From: Candidatus Puniceispirillum sp.
GTDB taxonomy: Bacteria; Pseudomonadota; Alphaproteobacteria; Puniceispirillales; Puniceispirillaceae
DNA: 64,000 nt
Reading direction: 5' to 3'
Assembly: GCA_016778895.1 (NCBI GenBank)
Contig: JADHOR010000002.1
Span: forward strand, 109,325-173,324
The stretch's first letter is position 1; every line of letters starts with the position of its first letter. A model generated the notes under the pieces. The model worked only from the letters and a program-made list of their open reading frames with translations, was not told the origin of the DNA and searched no databases. The translations under genes were made by a program, and so were the position numbers. This document shows, piece by piece, positions 57,842-64,000 of this stretch.

Positions 57842-58918
57842 ATGAGCCTCGACTCATCAATGGATAAAGTATTAGAGCGCCGGCGTGAGGTTGAAGCTCG
57901 TCTCTCAGGCTCAGCCACTATGAACAATACCGAATTAGCGCAATTTTCGCGTGAGTTGTCTGATCTTCGGCCTGTTTGCGAACAGATCGAGCTGGTGCGC
58001 AGGGTTGAGGCGGAGCTGTCTGAGGCGTTGGCGATGCTCGACGAAGCGGGCGATGATCCGGATATGCTGGAAATGGCACAAGCTGAAGCTGATTTGCTGA
58101 AAGGCCAGCTTCCCGAAGCGCGGGCTAAATTGCAGCTTTTACTCTTGCCCAAAGATAAGGATGATTCGCGCAACGCCATTTTGGAAGTGCGCGCCGGTAC
58201 TGGTGGTGATGAGGCGGCGTTATTCGCGGCTAATCTGTTTTCAATGTATCAGCGTTTTGCGGCCAAACATGGCTGGAAATTTGAGGTGATGGAAGTGTCG
58301 GAAACCGGCATTGGCGGCTATAAGGAAGCCACCGCCACCATTTCTGGCAATGATGTGTTTGCGCGGTTGAAGTTTGAATCGGGTGTGCATCGGGTGCAAC
58401 GTGTTCCTGAAACCGAAGCCGGCGGGCGGATCCACACATCAGCCGCTACCGTTGCGGTATTGCCCGAGGCCGAGGATGTCGACATCCAGATTGACGAGGC
58501 TGACCTGAGGATTGATGTGTTTCGTGCATCCGGCCCCGGCGGTCAGTCGGTCAACACCACTGACTCGGCAGTGCGGATTACCCACCTGCCAACGGGTATC
58601 GTGGTTAGTCAGCAGGATGAAAAGTCACAGCATAAAAACCGGGCAAAGGCGATGAAGATTTTGCGGGCTCGTATTTATGATGCTGAACGTGCTCGTGTTG
58701 AGGCAGAGCGTGCCGCCGAACGCAAGGGGCAGGTCGGTTCTGGTGATCGCTCGGAACGCATCCGTACCTATAATTTTCCGCAAGGCCGTGTCACCGATCA
58801 CCGAATTAATTTCACCTTGTACAAGCTGGATCGGGTGATTGCTGGTGAGGCGCTGGACGAAGTCGTTGATGCACTTGTTTCCGAAGATCAAACACGGCGA
58901 CTTGCCGAAGGTGGCTGA
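57842..58918 (+). CDS. prfA: Peptide chain release factor 1
   Basis: RF1 reads UAA and UAG and triggers peptide release. The 358-residue product has the GGQ loop at residues 233-235 ([18 protein letters not shown]), the [15 protein letters not shown] segment and the RF1-type C-terminal domain. AAGGAG precedes ATG 57842 at good spacing. The methylase that modifies Gln235, PrmC, is encoded next door. Confidence 0.97.
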   Translation: MSLDSSMDKVLERRREVEARLSGSATMNNTELAQFSRELSDLRPVCEQIELVRRVEAELSEALAMLDEAGDDPDMLEMAQAEADLLKGQLPEARAKLQLLLLPKDKDDSRNAILEVRAGTGGDEAALFAANLFSMYQRFAAKHGWKFEVMEVSETGIGGYKEATATISGNDVFARLKFESGVHRVQRVPETEAGGRIHTSAATVAVLPEAEDVDIQIDEADLRIDVFRASGPGGQSVNTTDSAVRITHLPTGIVVSQQDEKSQHKNRAKAMKILRARIYDAERARVEAERAAERKGQVGSGDRSERIRTYNFPQGRVTDHRINFTLYKLDRVIAGEALDEVVDALVSEDQTRRLAEGG

Positions 58919-58937
58919 GCTCAAGATCGATCAAGAC

Positions 58938-59870
58938 ATGCCAGATTTGTCGTTAAAATTTGAAGCACATACCCGTCTTCATCGGCTGGAACAGGCCCTT
59001 GCTGCGGCGGGTATTACCAGCGCGAAATCAGATGCACGTTGCCTTCTTGGGATGGCATTGGGGCAGGATGTGCCGGTATTACCTCATGAAGATATTGCGC
59101 CGTTAAACGAAGTCGGCGAGGCGCGATTAGTGGCGTTGCTGGGGCGCCGACTGGCTGGCGAGCCGATTAGTCGGATCCGGGGGTGGCGTGAATTTTGGTC
59201 GCTTCGCTTTGCCTTGTCTGCGGCCACGCTTGATCCGCGCCCGGACTCTGAAACCCTGATCGAGGCCGCCCTTGGATGGGTCGCCGGCACTGCGGTTAAA
59301 GATGCTCGCCAAATTGGGCGTGAAGTTGAGCATGACAGCAGGTTGACAGCGACAGCATGGCGCTGCCTAGATCTTGGTACGGGGAGTGGCTGTCTGTTGC
59401 TGTCGCTCTTGTCCGAGCTGCCCAAGGCCAACGGCATTGGCATTGATATTAGTCCAGATGCACTTGGCACTGCCGCTGCGAATGCGAATAGTTTGGGACT
59501 TACTGACCGTGCTGAATTTATCTGCCACAGCTTTGCTGATGATCTTGGCCGCCTAGGGATGTTTGACCTGATCCTGTCAAACCCGCCCTATATTCCGACC
59601 GGCGATATTAATAATCTGGCGGTTGATGTGAAATCCTTTGATCCGGCATTGGCACTTGATGGAGGCGTTGATGGCATGGCCTCCTGGCAAAGTTTGCTGC
59701 CGCGGTTGGCAGCAGTGTTAAAACCAAATGGTGCGGCCTTTGTTGAAATTGGTCAGGGGCAGGAAAATATGGTTGCGGCCGAGGCGAAAAAGGTTAATCT
59801 TCAGCTTATCGACAGTTATCAGGATCTTGCCGGCATCACCCGTTGTTTGCAGTTCTCAATTAAAATGTAA
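58938..59870 (+). CDS. prmC: Release factor glutamine methyltransferase
   Basis: PrmC N5-methylates the GGQ glutamine of release factors. The 310-residue product has the SAM motif LDLGTGSGCLLLSLLSE, IGIDISPDAL and the catalytic NPPY at 215-218 (LILSNPPYIPTGD). The N-terminal helical domain that binds the release factor is present, with RRLAGEPISRIRGWREFW. ATG 58938 lies 19 bases after the prfA stop; in-frame starts inside prfA also exist and the true start is not certain. A small insertion (about residues 122-140, DARQIGREVEHDSRLTA) precedes motif I. Confidence 0.94.
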   Translation: MPDLSLKFEAHTRLHRLEQALAAAGITSAKSDARCLLGMALGQDVPVLPHEDIAPLNEVGEARLVALLGRRLAGEPISRIRGWREFWSLRFALSAATLDPRPDSETLIEAALGWVAGTAVKDARQIGREVEHDSRLTATAWRCLDLGTGSGCLLLSLLSELPKANGIGIDISPDALGTAAANANSLGLTDRAEFICHSFADDLGRLGMFDLILSNPPYIPTGDINNLAVDVKSFDPALALDGGVDGMASWQSLLPRLAAVLKPNGAAFVEIGQGQENMVAAEAKKVNLQLIDSYQDLAGITRCLQFSIKM

Positions 59871-60089
59871 AATCTGTTATATTTCGCTTGATATTAGGAT
59901 AAGCCCGACGTTATGGTAGTGCCTCTCGCGGCGAGGTGGCTCTGGTCACCGAAACGCCAGCGCTTTTCCGAATGAAATGGGATCGCTTGCATCGGCTTAA
60001 GGTCGACGTTTAGGTGGCAGAGTAACCGCAACCGAAATAAAAGTAATTATTGATTACTGTTGTTAATAACCAACGTGGTATTAAACTAA

Positions 60090-60779
60090 ATGAGACAACC
60101 TCTAAACGCTAAACGCGGCCGTGGTCGTGGCCGTCGTGGTAATAATGGCGGCAGTCACAATCACGTGCCGAACCGTAACACTTCTTATGAATCTAATGGA
60201 CCAGATGTAAAGCTGCGCGGTAATGCCCAGCAGTTGCACGAAAAATACATGGCGCTTGCGCATGATGCAGCGACATCGGGTGAACGGATTTCGGCAGAGG
60301 CTTACACGCAGTTTGCTGATCATTATTTCCGTCTGCATCAAGCGGTTGTTGGTGTTGCTGAAACCAAACGCCAGCAGGAACAGGCCAATGTTGCTGTGGA
60401 TGATGGCGAGGCGGCTTCCCTCTCAAAATCTGATAACGAGCCGGTCAGCTCACTGCTTGATGATTATGAAGATGCCGCTGGGCCAGCAGTTGTTGCAAAC
60501 GGCCATAATAATTCCCACGGCACTGACGTGGCTCTCGATGATTCTGGGGTGAATAGCGCTGCTGTCGATGTTGCGCTGGGTGAGTCTGCCATGAAAAAGC
60601 GCCGCGTGACAACGAGAAACGGTGTCGCTAAAAATGGCAGTTTAGAAAATGGTGCTGGTAAAAGTCGCGATGCTAAAAATGGCGGGGCAAAGCCTGCGGA
60701 TGAAGATCGGGCGAACCTGTCGCCGGCACAGCTTGCCGAGGCTGTCCAAAGCGATCAGGATAGTGAGCAGGTATCTTAG
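60090..60779 (+). CDS. DUF4167 family protein
   Basis: The 229-residue product begins RQPLNAKRGRGRGRRGNNGG and continues with a conserved helical region (LRGNAQQLHEKYMALAHDAA, RISAEAYTQFADHYFRLH), the DUF4167 pattern. The rest is low-complexity and acidic, then basic. In alphaproteobacteria DUF4167 genes follow prfA and prmC, as here, and the basic N-terminus suggests RNA or ribosome contact, but this is inference; function unknown. Confidence 0.9.
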   Translation: MRQPLNAKRGRGRGRRGNNGGSHNHVPNRNTSYESNGPDVKLRGNAQQLHEKYMALAHDAATSGERISAEAYTQFADHYFRLHQAVVGVAETKRQQEQANVAVDDGEAASLSKSDNEPVSSLLDDYEDAAGPAVVANGHNNSHGTDVALDDSGVNSAAVDVALGESAMKKRRVTTRNGVAKNGSLENGAGKSRDAKNGGAKPADEDRANLSPAQLAEAVQSDQDSEQVS

Positions 60780-60835
60780 CCCGGCGTTTCAACAAGGAAC
60801 TCACTAACGTCTCGGTGGCTTACCTGTCCTGTGGT

Positions 60836-61600
60836 CTAGGCAGGGACTAGCCGGTCGCCCGGTTTAATCGTGCCGCCATTGATTACCTCGGCAAAAATGC
60901 CAAGGTTGCTATGGCCAAAATGCGCCCGCATAAACCTGACATAGTCATTCGGGTTACGCTGCGCTGTATCAGGGTCGACATTGATCGCGGCGCATCGGCC
61001 CACTGGTTTTGTCACCAGCAATAATGCGTCACCGCAGCGCAATTTCTGGCCGATAAATCTGGTTTCGGCAAATGCGTTGTCAGCACTGATGATAATATTG
61101 ATGCGAAACCGGCGGCTGTCGGCCTTGGTTCCGGTGGCGTTTGCGAACGCGGCAAGTGATGCTGTGCTGGCAATGCTGATTAGTGGCGTCGACTGATCGC
61201 TGTAGGCCTGTTCTTTCATCTGCATCAGACGCGGCCGGCCGCATAGTTTATTGGCGAAGAGCTCAGTAAACATATCTTCAAACCGGAGGCAATCGGTAGG
61301 CTTTGCAGGGTCAATGGAAAGACAAAGATTGCGATGATGGAACAGCAGGAGGCGATGCGGCTGTGCATCGCTGGTAAAGCGGCAGTGATAATCGGCCATA
61401 GCCTCATGTGACATTAATTGCAGGAAATGCGCCTTTTGAAACCATGTTCCGGGGCTGGCCTTTTTAGTCTTGTCACCGCCAATCGAAAGTGCGAACTGCC
61501 GATCATTTGGAAAATAGCCGCCCGCGGTAAGGGTGGCCTTGTCAAGTTGGCTGCCACCAAATCCCTTGACTGGATAATGCCAAAGCGCATGGATTTGCAT
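60836..61600 (-). CDS. MOSC domain protein
   Basis: The 254-residue product has an N-terminal MOSC beta-barrel (MQIHALWHYPVKGFGGSQLD, FPNDRQFALS) and a C-terminal MOSC domain with the conserved cysteine in VGRCAAINVDPDTAQRNPN. MOSC proteins bind molybdenum cofactor or deliver sulfur, as in the mARC reductase and YcbX/YiiM families. The pattern resembles YcbX without its ferredoxin domain. A substrate cannot be assigned. It is convergent with the DUF4167 gene. Confidence 0.87.
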   Translation of the reverse strand: MQIHALWHYPVKGFGGSQLDKATLTAGGYFPNDRQFALSIGGDKTKKASPGTWFQKAHFLQLMSHEAMADYHCRFTSDAQPHRLLLFHHRNLCLSIDPAKPTDCLRFEDMFTELFANKLCGRPRLMQMKEQAYSDQSTPLISIASTASLAAFANATGTKADSRRFRINIIISADNAFAETRFIGQKLRCGDALLLVTKPVGRCAAINVDPDTAQRNPNDYVRFMRAHFGHSNLGIFAEVINGGTIKPGDRLVPA

Positions 61601-61703
61601 GATGGCCCTCTTATGGCTGTCAGTGTCACTGGTTGATGCTAGGCGAGATCAAGCAAGAAATAAAAGCCAAAAAAGCGGTTTTTGGAAAAGCCAGCTTTAG
61701 GGG

Positions 61704-63164
61704 CTATTGTACATTTTTCGTTGGAACCGCGCCGGCAAAACGGACTTTGCCATGCGATAGTACTTCGCTGTCAATCGCGGCAACAGTCGCTTTAAACGCC
61801 TCGAGATGTTGATCATCGATGCGCTCGCTGGTTGGCAGGCGTACTGTCATTGGATTGACCTGCCGATTATTCACTATGACCTCATAATGCAAATGGGCAC
61901 CAGTGGATCTGCCGGTCGAGCCGACATAGCCGATAACCTCACCCTGTTTAACGCGCGTACCCTGGCGAATATGGGGCGCGATGCGGGCCATGTGGGCGTA
62001 AGCTGTATCGTAAGTGGCATTGTGCCGAATGCGGATATAGCGCCCAAAGCTGCCTTTCCACCCTGCCTCCAGAACCAAGCCAGATCCGGCAGCAATAATG
62101 GGCGTGCCACGCGGGGCGGCGAAATCAACGCCTTTATGCATCGCATTAAAGCCGCTGACCGGATGTTTGCGATGGCCAAAGGATGATGACAGGCGGGCGC
62201 CTGAGATTGGGGTGCGAATCAGTGTCCGCGCTGCAGAATTGCCATTCTCGTCATACCAGCCAAATGCGTTGCCATCGCCATTGTAGCGGAAGAAACCCAA
62301 TTGCTCGCCAGAGAGCAGCAGCCCTGCATAATGTAATTGGACCCCAATGACCTTGCCGTCAATGCCGTCACGCTCGACTTCATAGAGCAATTCGAACCGA
62401 TCGCCAGTGCGAACTTCTCGCTGGAAATCGACCGAAAATCCCATAACGCGGGTATATTCGTTAAATGCCACCTCACTGACGCCCGCCAGCATCGCTGCCC
62501 GATAGATCGAATCATCGATTACGCCCTGAAAAAAGCTGATGTATCGGTCAACTGGACGAAGCGCACTGAGTGCAAGCCAGCCGCTTTCCGGATGGTTGAT
62601 AACATAGATGTCGCGGCCAGGCTTTGTTGAAAAACGAAAGCCTTCGGGCGCAACTTGAAATACTGAGCCAATTTGCAAGCGGTGCAGGCTTACTTTGTCG
62701 GCAACCGCCTCAATGGCGCTGGCAATATCGTTCGCACTATACCCAGCGCGGCGCAATAAAGCGCCGATGCCCTCGCCAGCCCGCAACCGAAGAATCTTCT
62801 CATCGCCGCTGACAAGGCCGGCCTGCTGGCGAATCATGTCGGCAATCATCTTTGTTGATTTAGGCAAGATTTCGGTTAAGGCCGGTTTTGAAGCAGGCAG
62901 GCTAATCGAAACAGGCGCGGCTGGATAGGCAAGTGCCGGGTCAGGCCGGCCGGTTGGCAATGCGGGGGCTGCTTGAAAGACCGGTTCCATTGGTGCATAG
63001 GCAACATTGTGGAGCGTCACTGGTTCGCTTGATTCACTGTACAGACTTGCCTCAGCCTGCGCCAAGACCCCGGCGCTCAGGCAAAAACATGAGGTCACCA
63101 CGGCTATTACAGTGCGCCAAGACCAGCCATTAACTCTGAGTATCGTCAAGCAGATCAACCGCAA
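61704..63164 (-). CDS. Periplasmic M23 (LytM-type) peptidase
   Basis: The 486-residue product has an N-terminal signal segment (VIAVVTSCFCLSAGVLA, cut near AQAEA), a long middle region resembling the OapA/LysM-like domains of MepM-type endopeptidases, and a C-terminal M23 domain with zinc ligands His343 and Asp347 (HKGVDFAAPRGTP), AHMAR and the HLHYE motif with His424 and His426. All catalytic residues are present, so it should be an active cell-wall endopeptidase rather than a non-catalytic activator such as EnvC. Confidence 0.93.
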   Translation of the reverse strand: MRLICLTILRVNGWSWRTVIAVVTSCFCLSAGVLAQAEASLYSESSEPVTLHNVAYAPMEPVFQAAPALPTGRPDPALAYPAAPVSISLPASKPALTEILPKSTKMIADMIRQQAGLVSGDEKILRLRAGEGIGALLRRAGYSANDIASAIEAVADKVSLHRLQIGSVFQVAPEGFRFSTKPGRDIYVINHPESGWLALSALRPVDRYISFFQGVIDDSIYRAAMLAGVSEVAFNEYTRVMGFSVDFQREVRTGDRFELLYEVERDGIDGKVIGVQLHYAGLLLSGEQLGFFRYNGDGNAFGWYDENGNSAARTLIRTPISGARLSSSFGHRKHPVSGFNAMHKGVDFAAPRGTPIIAAGSGLVLEAGWKGSFGRYIRIRHNATYDTAYAHMARIAPHIRQGTRVKQGEVIGYVGSTGRSTGAHLHYEVIVNNRQVNPMTVRLPTSERIDDQHLEAFKATVAAIDSEVLSHGKVRFAGAVPTKNVQ

Positions 63165-63296
63165 AAATTCGTCCCCAATTGGCTTACAAGCCGATTATGT
63201 GCTGCATCTTCTTGCCGTAGCTTGCATCAGAAGTCAATATTTTGAGTAAAAGTAATTAAGGAAATAGGTTAGGTATCAGATAATTAGAATGTTACC

Positions 63297-63506
63297 GTGA
63301 GGCGCATTATATTTTTTGCAGGCATAAAAACTGGTTTACCCCTGGTTGCATGGCCGCGCTTCCCGCGTCTAGATGGAAACCCAAAGGTTCTGCTGCTTGT
63401 TCTTATTGCTCAGTCATTGGCGGGATTGCTCTATTGTTGCGCGATCTTTTACCTATCTATTGCAGTTTTGATCTGCTATGCTTACTCGGATAAATTTGGC
63501 TCTTAA
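63297..63506 (+). CDS. Doubtful small membrane protein
   Basis: A GTG at 63297 opens a 69-codon frame with a hydrophobic stretch of about 35 residues (VLLLVLIAQSLAGLLY, then IFYLSIAVLICYAYS). No ribosome-binding site of quality and no recognised family. The hydrophobic content could arise by chance in AT-rich DNA, so confidence is low. Confidence 0.25.
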   Translation: MRRIIFFAGIKTGLPLVAWPRFPRLDGNPKVLLLVLIAQSLAGLLYCCAIFYLSIAVLICYAYSDKFGS

Positions 63507-63598
63507 CGCTGGCGCTGTCTGCAACCTCGGTTTGTCCTGAGTGGCCGCATTTAAGTTATAGCTAGTATACAGGGTTCTAAAAAAGATCAGAAATACCG

Positions 63599-63654
63599 AT
63601 TTTAGGGCTAGACAGTCTGCTTTGGCAGGCTTATAACCCGCCTCCGCTGCCCTG
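63599..63654. repeat. Duplicated element, copy 1
   Basis: ATTTTAGGGCTAGACAGTCT, then a variable part, then CTTATAACCCGC: this ~56-base unit recurs at 63724 with a 125-base period and several differences. It contains the palindrome AGAC-A-GTCT. In the reverse direction both copies read EAGYKxxKxDCLALK, which may be chance. No known repeat family is recognised. Confidence 0.75.
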
Positions 63655-63723
63655 AAACGGGAAGCGTAGCCGGCTCAGAAGCAAGGTGCTGAACGGGTCG
63701 GTAAATTAAAATTACTAAAAAGA

Positions 63724-63779
63724 ATTTTAGGGCTAGACAGTCTGGTTTTACCGCCTTATAACCCGCTTCCGTTGCCTCG
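63724..63779. repeat. Duplicated element, copy 2
   Basis: Second copy of the element at 63599. The first 21 bases (through GGGCTAGACAGTCTG) are identical, and after a diverged stretch CTTATAACCCGC and CCGTTGCC match copy 1 (CCGCTGCC). The copies are 125 bases apart start to start. Confidence 0.75.
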
Positions 63780-63979
63780 GACGAGGGACGAAAACTAAAC
63801 CAAGAGCGAGACTCGAAAGTTTAGGCGCTGTTTGAAAAAGTTGGAAGCATTTTGGAAGAGATTCGCGGGCAGCGGTGCGTGATAACGTGTCGTTCTTTGT
63901 GATTTAAAAAGTCAGCCTGTTGAATTTCAAAACGCTAATTTTGAACAAAAGTTAACGAACATGGATTGAATAGGATGAC

Positions 63980-64000
63980 ATGTTTGACGGATTTATCCGT
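63980..64000 (+). CDS. Possible gene start running off the right edge
   Basis: An ATG at 63980 with AGGA 4 bases upstream opens a frame of seven codons (MFDGFIR) before the window ends. Too little is visible to assign a family; several alpha/beta hydrolases begin in a similar way, but this is only a hint. Confidence 0.3.

Larger units (their letters stand above)
63165..63979. other. Gene-poor right end
   Basis: Apart from the doubtful frame at 63297 and the duplicated element at 63599 and 63724, these ~815 bases show no gene, tRNA or recognised mobile-element end. The region is more AT-rich than the rest of the window. Confidence 0.5.

Overview
The window is chromosomal core DNA of an aerobic alphaproteobacterium. 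Evidence read from the sequence: a class I lysyl-tRNA synthetase instead of the class II enzyme; the aerobic cobaltochelatase pair CobS/CobT with a J-domain protein and a BolA protein; the argD-argF-hslO string; the lysC ... prfA-prmC-DUF4167 string; families typical of this class (DUF1178, DUF2889, DUF1289, a HIG1-type twin-membrane protein); and respiratory assembly factors (SCO1-type, heme A synthase). Base composition looks near 50% GC. A marine SAR116-like lineage is my best guess, but that is inference from gene content and not proven here. No phage, insertion sequence, CRISPR array or rRNA operon is visible.

Layout. 0-9 kb: cobalamin adenosyltransferase (cut by the left edge), HIG1-type protein, folD, yggT, a SCO1-type copper chaperone, a broken LuxR-type regulator, acs, recX, a lone ABC-2 permease and a two-domain dCTP deaminase. 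9-15 kb: argD-argF-hslO, a lipoprotein, trkH and folE. 15-21.8 kb: tRNA-Gly(CCC), a tandem CDGSH protein, a broken dienelactone hydrolase, a cysteine-less DJ-1/PfpI protein, a DUF1289 protein, a homocysteine methyltransferase, aspS and COX15. 22-31 kb: groES-groEL behind a CIRCE operator, a DinG-like helicase, lysK-pyrD and rpmB. 31-38.5 kb: cobT-cobS-dnaJ-like facing bolA, a DUF2889 protein, and aroK-aroB-corC. 38.8-43 kb: a 45-residue membrane peptide, a large exported protein of unknown function, xerD and accA. 43-48.3 kb: nit (pseudogene), grxC and comF (pseudogene), then a methyltransferase, mutT, argJ and a PpiC-type foldase. 48.6-64 kb: secA, DUF1178, ubiG, lysC, a RodZ-like protein, ispG, hisS, prfA, prmC, DUF4167, a MOSC protein and an M23 peptidase, ending in a gene-poor 0.8 kb with a duplicated ~56-bp element.

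How the genes work together. Most of the window is housekeeping: arginine synthesis (argD, argF, argJ), the shikimate pathway (aroK, aroB), cobalamin cofactor metabolism (adenosyltransferase, CobS, CobT), one-carbon and methionine metabolism (folD, folE, homocysteine methyltransferase), translation (aspS, lysK, hisS, rpmB, prfA with its methylase prmC), protein folding and export (groESL, hslO, secA, ppiC) and respiration (SCO1-type, COX15, ubiG).

What stands out is decay. Four genes in an otherwise intact window carry disabling lesions: a LuxR-type regulator, a dienelactone hydrolase, a nitrilase with its catalytic middle deleted, and a comF with two frameshifts and two nonsense codons. The last two flank an intact grxC. 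The most interesting uncharacterised unit is the 45-aa membrane peptide, the ~680-aa exported protein and xerD (38831-42018), whose last two genes overlap.
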